Shown here: one piece after another, positions 1 through 11,331 of the stretch
Position numbering within the stretch: position 1 is the first letter of the stretch
How the letters are laid out: each line of letters begins with the position of its first letter
Assembly (NCBI GenBank): GCA_026545225.1
Contig: CM048845.1
Coordinates: forward strand, 27,618,001-27,682,000
Reading direction: 5' to 3'
DNA from: Cornus controversa
Taxonomy: Eukaryota; Streptophyta; Magnoliopsida; Cornales; Cornaceae
DNA length: 64,000 nt
The notes under the pieces: generated by a model
Databases searched by the model: none
Told to the model about the DNA's origin: nothing
The model's input: only the letters and a program-made list of their open reading frames with translations
Made by a program: the position numbers and the translations under genes

Positions 1-478
1 ATTTTTAGGGGAGTGATTGAAAAGCAATAGGTAACAATTGCGATCCTTCACATTTTATGTGCGAAGGTTCACATGACAACCTGCTAAGGTTCGCATATAA
101 ATTGCGAACATTAAATTTTTGGAGATTACGAAGGTTTGCAATGGGCAGTGCGAAGGTTTGCATTACCCTTGATCTTGAATGCTTGATTGACTCAGCATTT
201 GGGAGGTTTCCATGCTTACAATGGATGGGCTACTTGGATCCTCTTACCCAATTGGCCTTCAAACTATGATATTGGTTGGTCCAAAAGAGCCGGCAATGCG
301 CACCTTGAACGGAAATGACTTTGAATGCTCGAAATCATAAAAAATGACCGCATTCTCGGAGAAAGTCCTGAAAATAACTAACACACAAAAACAACATAAA
401 AACTAAAATATAAACACAACTAAGGAATTGACATATGCAATTTAAGAGGTTTAAATATGAAACATTCAGCTCTTATCA
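1..478 (-). mobile_element. LTR fragment (3' LTR) of a decayed Athila-related element
   Basis: The last 60 bases before 478 resemble the end of the LTR of the Athila-like element at 17526-18968 (both contain ACATATGCAA and end CTTATCA). Just inside, at 479-495, a CACCTCCAAACTTACATA tract matches the purine-rich tract position of that element, read on the minus strand. The LTR continues beyond the left edge of the window, so its length is unknown. It contains several short GCGAAGGTT/CGAAGGTTTGCA motifs (60-165), a motif cluster placed like the palindrome cluster in the younger element. Confidence 0.6.
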
Positions 479-1266
479 CACCTCCAAACTTACATATTGC
501 TAGTCCCTTAGCAATACAAAACTGGAAATAAAATGAAATAACTAAACTACTTTCTCTTTCGCGAGTGACACAATTGCATTTAGTGAATGCAATAAGTCTT
601 TTAAACCCATAGGCATCCCTAGTGAATGAGTGAAGTCTCGTGAAGGTTTAACATAAATGATACCCACAAATATTCATCAATAACAAGACTACAACAAGTA
701 TTTATAGAATTATCATTCATTAGCAATCCACAAACTTCTAAACTTCATGAATCAAAACAATAATCCCCATACAAAACTCAAACTAGCATACCCAAAAAGC
801 AATTAACCCTAGCTTCCTTATGAAAGTGAACTAACATCCAAATTAAGCAGTTTAACCTTACCCTTAGGATGCAAATCACAATGTTTTTCAAATCATTAGA
901 ATTCACTTTCGAAATAGATTGACCAAGGCATGAATACATAAATGAATAACATAAATATTTATTATTATTATTATTTTTTGCAAGAGGCTGTGCAATGTCT
1001 AAGTTCATTAAGCTTTCTACCAAACCCATGTAACAAGCTTTTGGTCAATGACTCCCAAATGAGATGGCTTTAGGGCATTAGGTGTAGAGACACCCCAAAA
1101 GGCTTAATAACTCGAGTCTACTAAGTTTCTCACCCAAACAAGCCGTTTCACACATTTTTATTTTTCCCAACCCTTCACTTTGGCACGAACACTCAATGCT
1201 TACTGAGGCAAGATGCTTAGTTACTTGGTGAGAAGGTTGAATTGCAACATGCAATTGAACTTTATG

Positions 1267-1298
<32 letters not shown>

Positions 1299-2949
1299 AC
1301 AAATCTTGCAAAGGAAATCTATTCTCAAAGTTCTCTAATTCGAACCGGACATCTACGAAATGTAAACCAAGGTTGGGGCACATACCCCACAATGAAGATG
1401 TAAGTGTGCTCATGTGACATGTGAAGTATACTAGGAATCAACAACTACAAGATAGCTAATGTGAGCAATGATGTAGATTATTCGAATCAAAAAATCAATT
1501 CAAAAGTTCAAAATTACAAAGAAATAACAATTCTTCACCTACAATATGTATTCATCCATTGAAATTTGTTTTCCAAATTTTTTATTTTTGTATATTTTTT
1601 ATAAGTAACAAACAATAACACAAAATGACAAACAAATTGTCATTCCTTATCCCCAAACATGAATCACACATTGTTCTCAATGCGCAGTGAAAACAACAGT
1701 GAAGCGTGAATGCATATGGTAAGTGATAAAATAATATTATCGCGATGATGAAAAGTCATAAGATCTGCAAAACATCCACATGATTAATGGTTGGCCACCC
1801 CTCAAAACATGGATGCAGGAACGAAAAACATGCTACACACCAAACATATTAAAAGGAAAAGAAAATGTAAAAATCACAATAAACAACACTAAATAAAGGA
1901 AACAATAAATATAACAAAAATAAAATAAAAATCATACAAAAATCCAAAATGATAAATAAAATGAAAATCAACACCAAATCTTGAAACTAACACTCATAAC
2001 TCACAAAAATGGAAATACAAACTCGACTCTAATAAATGCAAAGTGTTAAACACAAAACTAAAACAAAAGCAAAAATAAAAAATATAATAAAAAGGAAAAC
2101 ACACTCCCTAACTATGACTCCTAATGCAAGGTTCATCTTATACCACATCTCTTGAGGAGATTTAATATCGTCCCTCCTATATTGTCTTTGTTTTTCTTTG
2201 CCTCAGTGCAAACAATTTTTAGGCGAAAAATATCAACACTCACGTGTGGCCTCAAATAAAATGAATCAATCGAATGAAACTCAAAAGATTCAAAAAAACA
2301 TGCCCCTTTAAATTACTCTTGACTAAGAATCTTATTCATATCAACTTGGTCGCTACTTAGGTCAAAAACAACAGTAAAAGGTGGACTCTCATTAGGACTT
2401 AAGTGATCACACTTAAGTTCTTCATGTAATGTTTTCGAGTCCGGATTAAGTAATGACTCCACAATGGGGGCATGGTCCAACTCAATTGGTTGTATGGATT
2501 CGATATTGGCCGCAGGCTCACTTGGAAATTCCTCTTGAACCTTGATTCTAGAAATGGTTTCAGAATAGACCTTAATTTTTCCAAGCACAACCAATTGTTT
2601 GTCTTGAAATTTTGAGGAATAAATATTTGAATATGGGTTTCGAGGAAATTCAACCGACATGTTTTCAAATAAAAGATAAAAAAACAAATTAAAATAAAAT
2701 TAAAAATCTACAACTATTCATATGTACAAAAATAACACAAGTGCATGAATTATAATACAACAACTCACAAGAGGTCCCAAAATTTCAGCATCTTTTCACT
2801 TGTGTTGTAGCTGTTGTACCTATTTTCAAACACTCAAAACAAATTAAAAATAGAATATTTACAAGTCCTAAATTATAATTAAACTAGACTTAATATTTAA
2901 ACTTAACAATACAACTGTTTTGGCAGTCTCCGACAATGACTCCAAAAAT
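479..2949 (-). mobile_element. Interior of decayed, pol-less Athila-related element
   Basis: The stretch lies between an LTR end at 478 and a decayed primer binding site at about 2932-2946. It shares short blocks with the interior of the 17.5-27.7 kb element, for example CTAGTCCCTTAGCAATAC near 505 and CAATGACTCCCAAA near 1048. No gag, protease, reverse transcriptase or integrase is visible. It contains ATT microsatellites near 958-976 and 1266-1300. The interior is only about 2.5 kb, so this is a non-autonomous or deleted copy. The primer site reads AGTCTCCGACAATGACTCCA where the young element has AGTCCCCGGCAACGGCGCCA; the differences are mainly of the kind made by cytosine deamination at CG sites. 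Confidence 0.6.
2313..2660 (-). CDS. Unrecognised 115-aa ORF inside the decayed LTR element
   Basis: An ATG at 2660-2658 (M-S-V-E-F) opens a 115-residue frame ending in K-I-L-S-Q-E. The composition is acidic and rich in E, S and P; there is no signal peptide, membrane segment or motif I recognise. It lies about 290 bp inside the primer binding site, where the gag of an autonomous relative would start, so a gag remnant or an element-specific ORF is possible. Chance in AT-rich DNA cannot be excluded. Confidence 0.25.
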   Translation of the reverse strand: MSVEFPRNPYSNIYSSKFQDKQLVVLGKIKVYSETISRIKVQEEFPSEPAANIESIQPIELDHAPIVESLLNPDSKTLHEELKCDHLSPNESPPFTVVFDLSSDQVDMNKILSQE

Positions 2950-2978
2950 TGATGTGGACCAACATTCAGCTTTTATCA
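2950..2978 (-). mobile_element. 29-bp remnant of the 5' LTR of the decayed element
   Basis: The sequence starts TGATGTGG exactly as the LTR of the young element at 26302 does, next to the decayed primer site. It then jumps straight to AACATTCAGCTTTTATCA, which matches the LTR end at 461-478. Almost the whole LTR has therefore been removed by an internal deletion that kept both termini. Confidence 0.55.
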
Positions 2979-3539
2979 GCTCAAATTTCTTTTCACATTT
3001 TAATTGCGCGCTTATTTATTTATTTTTTATATAAGTGTGAGCTTTTTTTTATTATTTCTATACATTTTTTATTCATTGTTTGATTTATACACACTTCTAT
3101 TTATTTTAAGAGTTACAATTTGTTGATTACTTTTATTTATTTCAAGAGTTACAACTCTTGATTTTTCCATCTCTCTATTTATTTGTTTTTATATGCACAC
3201 ACTTTTTATTTATTTATTTCAAGAGTTACAATTCTTGAGTTTTCATCTCTCTATTCAATTTTTATCTCTTTCTTTCAAATAGTCCTTTATGTGGATAGAA
3301 TGCTTGAATGATGCCAACTTAAGCAACATGATTTCATTTGCTAGTCTTGATATTCAGTTGATGGACTAATTACCTATTGTTTTTAGAGGATTAAATGGCG
3401 TTGCTGTTGGTGTCCTACGGTTTCTCAGTTTCTTTTTCTCCAGATTCTATTGTTAGTGACCTTACCTATCATTTCTTCATAAACAAATTAACTTGTTTTG
3501 AGCATCTTAATTTGCATTTTTGGCATGTATTTTTTGACT
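2979..3539. other. AT-rich intergenic stretch
   Basis: I see no gene. It contains three or four loose copies of a TTTATTTATTTCAAGAGTTACAA motif (3105-3235), which form an irregular short tandem repeat. Confidence 0.5.
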
Positions 3540-4023
3540 TTAGGCTCCATTTGGATAGAAAGGAGAAGAAAGAAAGTAGTGGATATCATTAGTTATGAGA
3601 GAAAAGGAAAGAAATTTATATTCATATTTGGATAAAAAAGAGAGAAAAGAAAAGAAAAGATAGTATATATTCTTGTTTGGATAAGATACGGGAGAGAAAA
3701 TAAAAGATAGGATAGCAACCAAATTACTGTCATATCCTTTTATATTTAATGTGACATGAGTGGAATAAAAATTTTATTTTTCTAATGGTTGAGGGCAGAT
3801 TTGGAATTATGGAAGTATTACTTAACCCACTATCCTTTCTCTCCCAATCTTCTAATTTTTGGGAGGATAGGATATGAGGGATTGGGAGGGATAACTACCC
3901 CTCCAAATCTCTCTCAATCCTCTCATTTATCTTAATTTAAAGTACCCAAACATAAAACACACTATCCTCTCCTTTCTTTTCTCTCCTTATCCTTCCAAAT
4001 CCTTCAATCCAAACGATGCCTTA
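3540..4023. mobile_element. Harbinger/Tourist-like MITE, 478 bp
   Basis: Terminal inverted repeats GGCTCCATTTGG at 3543 and GGCATCGTTTGG (reverse complement of the right end, 4009-4020) bound a 478-bp purine/pyrimidine-skewed element with no coding capacity. TTA trinucleotides flank it at 3540-3542 and 4021-4023, which fits the TWA target preference of PIF/Harbinger transposases. The right third is the approximate reverse complement of the left third (GAAAGGAGAAGA against TCTCCTTATCCTTC), as expected of a foldback MITE. Confidence 0.75.
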
Positions 4024-4109
4024 TTTTTCACTTGTTCTTTTGAATTAGCCCACCTATCCTTTCCCGTGATGGTTGTAGTCTTTATAGGTAGGTTTACATA
4101 CAATTTTTT

Positions 4110-4630
4110 ATGGTTATCTAGGAAGTATAGACACGGACATGAGACACATGTACGACACAATACAGACATGTCAATACGAGAAACTTTAAAAAAATAGGAC
4201 ACTGACACGGCGATGATACAGCTATAAAATAATAATATAATATATTAATATAAATTAATTATTCATAAAAAAATATTACATTACAAAATACTTCAATTCA
4301 TCATCAAGCAATTAAGAACCAAAAAATTTATAAACAAAAATAGACAAATAGATTAAAATAAATTAGAGAACTTATTTAGTGTTTTACATATATTTAGCTT
4401 AGATTTTTAATGATAACTTAGTAGTATATAATTTTTATTCGAAACACTCGAATACACATCACTGCTACGAAGTGTCTGACACGTGTTCAAGGAGTGTCCA
4501 AGAATTGTCCGAGAAGTGTCCTAAAAAGAAAAATGTCAGGACACTTCTACAAAGTGTCCAACACAGTATCTGAGTGTCCGACACGAATATGACATCTTCG
4601 ATAAAGTGTCCGTACTTTCTAGATGATTAT
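4110..4630. mobile_element. hAT-like MITE with GTGTCCGACAC repeats, 505 bp
   Basis: Terminal inverted repeats CTAGGAAGTATAGACACGG at 4118 and CTAGAAAGTACGGACAC (reverse complement, ending 4622) bound the element. The flanks ATGGTTAT (4110-4117) and ATGATTAT (4623-4630) are an 8-bp target duplication with one mismatch, the size made by hAT transposases. The subterminal regions are packed with GTGTC/GACAC words in both orientations, a typical arrangement of subterminal transposase-binding motifs. There is no ORF. Confidence 0.7.
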
Positions 4631-5675
4631 ACAATCACATATTCAAAGCCAAAATAACAGCTAACATGGTAGTAAAAGTTTTTGTTCATGTTATGTGTTT
4701 CAATCTCTGTTGAATTTTTTCTGTCTTTAGGGTTGGATATTTATAATGTTGAATTCATTTAAGTATATTATTTTCTTATGGCAATGTAATCATGCAACCG
4801 ACACTAGAAAAGTTACAAAAGGAGAATGTCTTTAGATGGTGTTTACAATTTTATTATAAATGTTTTAACTTCCAAGTTTGTAGTAATTTGCTTTATTGTG
4901 TTGAATCTATATTTTATAATTTAATTTGCTAAATTCTATATTTTTTAATTTCATTATTCTATATCTCCTCATGTTTGCTCTGTTAATTCCATTATAATTG
5001 TTAATTACAAATTATAATTCTATATTTCCAGATTTTAGTTTTCAATTTTAACAATAAAGACTGATTGTGAATTTATTTTTTGAAGTGTGTTATTAATTGT
5101 ATAATTTACAATATTGATTTATAAAATAAATTTTCTAAATTTACAATTTTTGTTAAGTTTATCATTGCATGAAACTATCAAGTAAATTTTTCATAATTTT
5201 ATATAAATTATATATCACGTGCTCTTTACTACGGTAGTAAAATTAAAAGTTACTACAAGAGAATATTTTATTTAATTATGGATAATGATTTGTAGAGTAA
5301 AAAGTTATATGAAGATTGTGAAAGTGTGTATCACCTGTTATGAAAGTAATTTATTTTTTTAATTCGGTGATAACTTTAACCGTGCCTATTATTATTATAA
5401 ATTTATTATTACATGTTGTATTTAATTTATGAAAACTTAAAATAGTTGGGGCTCTTTCAAGGTTAGGTCATTATTATTCATGTGTGTACAAGTACCATAT
5501 GTGTTTTCGGTATCAATATCTTCTTGTCCTCTTCCGGAAGATCTTCCTATGACATGGCTGACCCTCCATCTTTAACAAACTATCTTTCACATGCGTCACC
5601 ATATGGCCCTACTTTTTCTGGCGCATTTCGTCCATGTCTCACTCTACGCTATCATGCGCCACTGTGGCGCATTCC
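4631..5675. other. AT-rich intergenic stretch
   Basis: I see no gene or element with clear ends. A short GC-richer piece at 5510-5680 contains GCGCATT and GGCGCATTCC words and may be an old repeat fragment. Confidence 0.4.
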
Positions 5676-6276
5676 ATTTCAAGTAGAATGACAATCGGGT
5701 GGGTATGGGCAGGTATTTCAAAACCCTACTCTGTCCCATCAAAGAAATACTTAATTCATCTCCCGTTAAGAATCTTAATGAATTTGTGGTAAGCATACCA
5801 TCACCGCCCTTTTAGAGAAAAAGAGGAATAACAAAATCTTTAAAATCACTTGTTTTATTTGTTTTGAATTCGATATTTGGACTAAATATACCCAAACGAT
5901 AATACAACATTTCTACAGTCAAAATCCCAATAAATAAGACCAAAGACAATAACACAAACATACATACATATGTAGATAGAGATAGAAATAGTTTTGATCT
6001 TCAAATTTTTTTTTATTATAGATCTATTATATACACAAGATAGATAGAGTTCTCTTTTAATTATAAGAAAAAGAGAAGAATAGAGCAGAACAAGGTAAAC
6101 CCTAGTGGCTGCCATATATCTAGTATACTATATTTATATAAGTAATATAATAATAAAAGAAATGACACACTTCATATAATCATGTCACTATATTATATAT
6201 ATATATATGTATATAATCGGGGCGGAGCGGGACGAAAACCCGCTGGGCGGAAGAAATTGCCACCCCTAATTTCAGG
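5676..6276. mobile_element. hAT-like MITE, 585 bp
   Basis: Ends are TAGAATGACAATCGGG at 5684 and TAGGGGTGGCAATTTC (reverse complement, ending 6268). Flanks ATTTCAAG (5676-5683) and ATTTCAGG (6269-6276) form an 8-bp target duplication with one mismatch. The GGGTGGGTATGGGC and GGGGCGGAGCGGGACG subterminal blocks are the usual G-rich ends of this plant repeat class. The left end has decayed more than the right. No transposase is encoded. Confidence 0.65.
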
Positions 6277-7096
6277 CATCAAATTTCTTTTAAAAAATTA
6301 TATTAATTAATTAAATATGACAGTTTTATTTGGTTAAAAATATTCAAAGAAAGAGATTTTAAAAGTTCAAAATAAGATAAAAAAATTATTTAATATTCCA
6401 TGTATCATTCTTGCCTTTATTCTATAATAATATAATATTACAATACATTGTATCTTATTATAAAATTTCCAACACTTGGACCGATATCTTGAAATACATA
6501 TTGGACAATATTCTTACACTTTATTTTGTCTCCGTCCCAGTGCACGTTAGCCCCCACCACTGCCAGATTCTAAACTAGTACTAGTATTAAATATTAATAC
6601 TTTATTAGCAGAAAGCTGAGGCGAGACAAGTGGAAGAATAAGAAGTCACTTTCAATCCTGTGCGTAACATCACAGACTATATATATATGTAATAGATTGA
6701 ATCGTTTCTTGCTAACTTGTGCTTCATCGCTGTTTGATCCAAACGCGGCAGGTGCTCATGGTAAAACACTGACAACTTAGCTCAGTCTTTCCACTTTATG
6801 TATCTATCGAAAAATCAAAAATTAGGTTTAGTATGTGACAATGAGTACTCTGATCTGGCAATGGACTTTGTAGTCCAAACCGTAGAAACTGGAACTCTGA
6901 TTTCAGATTTTCTTTAATGGGTACAAAACGAGAGATTTCATGAAAGTTCCCTAGTATTCGATCGCTTTTGATTTTGTATCTGAAGCCCCACCTATAGTTA
7001 TGGACAAAAGCGGTGGTGTTTAGGGTTCATCGAGATCACAGTTTTGAGAAGTTGATGTTATAAGAGGTTTGGTTTCTGATTGGTTGAATTGTGACC
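6277..7096 (+). promoter_or_regulatory. Upstream region and probable 5' leader of the TOC1-like gene
   Basis: This is the 820 bp between the MITE and the first ATG. A TATA-like run ACTATATATATATG lies at 6676-6689, about 410 bp before the ATG. GATATCTTG occurs at 6483, but I do not see an exact evening element (AAAATATCT). Transcription start and any leader intron cannot be placed from sequence alone. Confidence 0.3.
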
Positions 7097-7244
7097 ATGG
7101 ACCGGAATGAGGTGGTGTTGAGTAAAGACGGTGAGGTGTTTATCGATCGGAGCAAAGTGAGGATTTTGCTTTGTGATAATGACGCCAAAAGTTCCAAGGA
7201 GGTGTTCAAGCTTTTGTGCCAATGAATCCAATGATCATATCAAG
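7097..7244 (+). pseudogene. TOC1: TOC1-like exon 1 (with two in-frame stops)
   Basis: The exon starts MDRNEVVLSKDGEV and continues into the conserved FIDRSKVRILLCDNDAKSS receiver start, so the ATG at 7097 is well supported. At 7219-7234 a near-perfect 9-bp repeat (CCAATGAAT CCAATGAT) puts TGA at 7223-7225 and 7232-7234, where relatives have a Cys-Ser-Tyr-Gln stretch. The frame then resumes with S-Y-Q to the donor at 7245 (GTATAT), followed by a (TA)n microsatellite. Confidence 0.85.
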
Positions 7245-7247
7245 GTA

Positions 7248-7278
<31 letters not shown>

Positions 7279-8662
7279 TCTGTAGTATTGTTAATTGTTT
7301 TGCACTAATTACCCTTGATTGTTGTTGGCAGTAAATATTTTTTGGGTATTAGATTGGAAGTCCTATGAAAATTTGGCTTTTTAAATGTGGGATATTAATT
7401 AAGAAGTGAAAAGGAAGTTTCATTTGGAATTAGCTTGTTGAATTGTTTCTACGCTTGCAACCTTGGAAATTTCCATAACTATAATCTGTGTAGTAGGTAA
7501 CTAGGTATCTAATCATTATAGAAGATATTGAATGAAGTTGGTTTATTTTCTTATGAAGGTGAACATACAGTTATGTGCATTAAAATCATTTTGAGGCATT
7601 GGACTTGATAGAGAGGGCTGTGGCCCTTGTGGAGGAAGGTTAGGCTTCTGGGTTAAATTAATCTGATAGGTTGAATAAGCTATTTTATTTCCACTTATTT
7701 TTGTTTCTTATCACCAAAATCCAGTTTTTATGATTTTGCTGAAGTCCAAATCTAATTTATGGCTGCATTCCAGCACAGTATTTGTGATTAGGACCCCAAA
7801 TTTGTTTCCCACCCACAACCCCACCTCATATATTAAAACATACTCTTAGGATTAGTTTGTTGTTAAAGTCCTCCCTCCCTCCCTCTTTATTCACTGGAAA
7901 AGCTTTAACTATAGATATTGATCACTCTATTGACATTGGACAACAGCTATCAAAATAATTGACCCATTTCTTGATAATAATTTGCTTGAAGTTTTTTTTT
8001 AACAGTAATTTGCTTGAAGTGTAAGTCGCTTTACAGTCTTTATTTCCTTCAGTATAAGTCTCTTGGGACAAGATTAATTGCCATTGGATAAACTTAAAAT
8101 CATTTTCTTCAAACTGTTGTGGACCGGAACATGAATGTTTTGTTAGATGACTTGTTCCAAAGAATCCAAACTAAGAGCGCTTTATAGGTATAGTTTTTTT
8201 CTGGATTACTTTCCTCTATAGGGAGTCCAATATTGTAATAAGGTATCTTGAAGTCCTTAAAAAAAGGGGCAATAAACTTTACGCACGGCCATTGAGTGTT
8301 TTTTGGAACTTTTGGCATTATCAATTCTGTAACAGTGGCTTTCAAGTAATATGGACAGCCTTAAACTTTAGTAGCAATCTGGCTTGAGTCATTCCATCAC
8401 TCTGGCTATGTGCAATCAACCTTCAAGTTGACATTTTTGGGTTGCTACTTCCTATTGTATCCTGAATATGTGTTATTTCCTCCTTTAATTAAAGCTTTTT
8501 TTATTTTTTTGGTCTTGTTTGAGATCTGTTTCCTTTTTTTTTCTCTCTTTTTTCTTCTTCTTAACACTATATATAATTATAGTATTATTATATACTTATA
8601 TTGCATATAAAGGAATTAAGGATGGGTTCATTTGCTGACTGTGGATGATTGTTGCTTCACAG

Positions 8663-8824
8663 TAACTTCAGTAAGGTCAGCCAGACAGGTGATTGATGCA
8701 CTGAATTCTGAGGGGCCTGATATAGATATCATTCTTTCCGAAGTTGACCTACCAATGGCCAAAGGCTGGAAGATGTTGAAATACCTTATTAGGGATAAAG
8801 AGTTGCGACGGATTCCTGTGATCA
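8663..8824 (+). pseudogene. TOC1: TOC1-like exon 2 (receiver core)
   Basis: Acceptor CAG at 8660-8662 and donor GTAAGA at 8825 give a 162-nt open exon encoding VTSVRSARQVIDALNSEG and the IILSEVDLPMAKG segment. Phase joins exon 1 (G + TA) and exon 3 (A + TG). One Trp replaces the usual Met after MAKG. Confidence 0.85.
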
Positions 8825-8931
8825 GTAAGATTGATTTTGTTTATTTTGTTATTTTTCTCAAATGCTTGACATCTTTTTTCAGTTAAATCTTGACTGATCC
8901 TTATTATTTTTATTCTCTTTATTTTGCTAAG

Positions 8932-9065
8932 TGATGTCAGCACAGGACAATGTCTCGGTTGTTGTCAAGTGCTTGAAACTTGGAGCAGCTGATTACCTTG
9001 TCAAGCCTTTACTCACTAATGAGGTCTTCAACTTGTGGACTCACATGTGGAGAAGACGGCGAATG
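8932..9065 (+). pseudogene. TOC1: TOC1-like exon 3 (receiver C-terminal half)
   Basis: It encodes MSAQDNVSVVVKCLKLGAAD, then YLVKPLLTNEV and LWTHMWRRRRM. The conserved Lys of the receiver (VKP) is present, but the usual PLRTNE is PLLTNE. Acceptor AAG ends at 8931 and the donor is GTAACA at 9066. Confidence 0.85.
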
Positions 9066-9508
9066 GTAACAAGATGCAATACATTGTTTTTTTAGTTTTT
9101 CAGAACCACTCCTCTTTCAGCCTTGGTAAAATCTTTAAAGATATCTAAATTAGTCTTGAAAAGCATTTTTGAAATAGATGGATACGAGGCAGTTTCTGTG
9201 GAATTAAAACAGCCATTATCTGGGTATGAATGTGTAACCTAGGAGTTTGGTGTGTAAATTGATATGGTTTTTGATGGTGAGCATTTTTTGTACTCCTCAT
9301 TATACTGTAATGTATTGAACAGAAAATAATACATGGTACCCACCGACTTTTACTGCCACCTTCTTGCAGCTGTTATGTAATTCATATCCATTATAAGCCC
9401 ACCTCCCTGAATTTGTTACTGTTGGATTTTTCTGTAGCCACATTTCAGATCTCCCTAAAGCGATATTTGTAAAATCATTTTTCCTTATATTATTAATTAT
9501 GTGTGCAG

Positions 9509-9710
9509 CTTGGACTGGCGGAAAAGAACATCTTCAACTATGATGTTGATCTGGTGGCATCAGATCCTAGTGATGCTAATACAAACAGCACTACTCTGTC
9601 CTAGTGATGCTAATACAAACAGCACTACTCTGTTCTCAGAAGACACAGATGAGAAGTCTCGGAAAAGTGCCAATCTGGAGATGTGTGTGTCAACTCGTCA
9701 CGGAGATGAG
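9509..9710 (+). pseudogene. TOC1: TOC1-like exon 4 with 34-bp tandem duplication
   Basis: The exon opens LGLAEKNIFNYDVDLVASDP. A 34-bp block (9566-9599, starting CCTAGTGATGC) is repeated exactly at 9600-9633. The duplication adds one base modulo three and creates TAG at its junction. With one copy counted the exon would be 168 nt and in frame to the donor GTGAGT at 9711. The two copies are identical, so the event is young. Confidence 0.85.
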
Positions 9711-11261
9711 GTGAGTATGTTTCAGAGATGGTTTGTAACTAAAACATTTATTTTTTTAATTCCCTTACTAGTTTTGGGATAATCACCATATTAACCATTT
9801 CAGAAAACCCTTCTTTCTATTACACCGAACTATTCTGAAAAACGTGCTCATAATATTTAATTGTAGGTTGTTCTATTAAGTTATGCCTTTTGATCTCTGA
9901 AGCATGAAATTTGAAACCTTGTGTGACTTTTCTTATGATATCGTCCCTTTTGTTCGTTTTGCTGATGAATATGAAAGAATAGGTTGCTAGAAAGGCTTTG
10001 AGTTATAGTTTATATCCAGTGTCTCCTAAATAAATATGTAATGAATGTGGTAATGAGGCTCAATATTTTAAAGGCTTGTACTGCAAAATAACTGTGTTCG
10101 AACAACTTAACAATAGGAAAGAAGACATCGAAACATACAGAAAGCATAAGATTATATTATAGATAAATGGTGGGGGTACATAGAGGTTAGGAATCAACAC
10201 TTGAGGTCTAGAATAAGGCATTAAGGCCTCTGTGAAATTTGAAGGTCTTGGCATCTTCATGGGAAAAGAATAATCTGGAGAACTATGATACATGGACTCG
10301 GGTACGTGTGTAGGGTATGTATCTACGCGTAGGATGTGTCAGATCCTCAAACAAAAGAAGATATGGAGATTGCTAAGTATTTATATTATTTAATGTATTT
10401 TTTTAGTTAAAATAATGTCTTTATGTAACATAGTGTTAAATATTGGAATTTCACTCGGTTATATTAATGGGGGGATAAAGGATAAGACAAGTGGCGGTAG
10501 GGGATTGGACTTCTGGGATTACACATCCAGAAGGATAAGATTCAAACGGATGGGTTGGGTTCAGGTCTGTAGAATCGTTTTGGGCCTTTGAAAGCTGGCC
10601 AAATTAATGAAACAACTGTAAGGGATTCTAGATTGGACCCAATTGCACCAGGATTGAAGACTGGTGATAAGGATGTGGGATTGGCCAATGTTAACAAGTT
10701 TAAAAGAGGAGGATTGGGCTGTTGTGGGAATCGGGCTGGGGTGAAGCCTAATTATCCCTCTCGACACTCTGGGCTTGACTGTAGGGTCCATAATGATCTT
10801 AAGAAATCCACTGTGGAGAAGAAACGTTCCACAAGGCACAATAATGGATTGAGTTAATGTGGGCATTTTGATTTTTGAATGTTACTATCGAAATGGCTTT
10901 TTTGGCTATATTTTCCAGTACTCTACCCATTACATAAAGTATTCGATCAGGTTTAAAAACAACTACCCAATAATGTGGCGATCTTTTCCCTGAACCTGTA
11001 TATTTATCTAGGGTTCCTCCAATAATTGGTTTGTCAGAAAATATATGTACCGATATTTTTCCACCACAACATGCATTTCATGTCAATGCTCATTGCTTGA
11101 CTTCAATCAACTCAAAGGATTAAAGTTATTTGTTAGTTGTTATGGGATCTGTTTTCATTTGTTTTAAAACCAAATGACTCCTTTGTTTTTTGTGGATCGG
11201 ATGTCTATACTATCATTCACTGATGGTGTGAAATTTTGCTGTGATAATTTCTATTTTTCAG
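9711..11261 (+). other. Intron 4 of the TOC1-like gene
   Basis: This is a 1.55-kb intron without a recognisable gene. At 10560-10866 a GC-richer block carries overlapping ORFs on both strands (plus 10588-10857, minus 10561-10866). The plus frame reads like a repeat-derived basic peptide but matches no family I know. Words such as GACTCGGGTACGTGTG and ACGCGTAGGATGTGTC at 10295-10345 look like an old foldback repeat. Confidence 0.5.
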
Positions 11262-11331
11262 GTCAGTGCTGCCATTGTTGCTGCTTCGGTAGAGCCTCCA
11301 CTTATACCAGGAATTAGTGAACGGCAAACAG
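11262..11331 (+). pseudogene. TOC1: TOC1-like exon 5
   Basis: A 70-nt exon after TTTTTCAG and before GTGAGA encodes VSAAIVAASVEPPLIPGISE and ends R-Q-T. The last base (G) joins GA of exon 6 to give Gly in TGQF, as in relatives. Confidence 0.75.

Noticed and set aside
6277..7096. Evening element in the TOC1 promoter
   Set aside because: I found GATATCTT-like words but no exact AAAATATCT, so no clock-controlled site is claimed.
10561..10866. Nested gene in TOC1-like intron 4
   Set aside because: Open frames exist on both strands over the same bases and neither shows a family; probably a repeat fragment.
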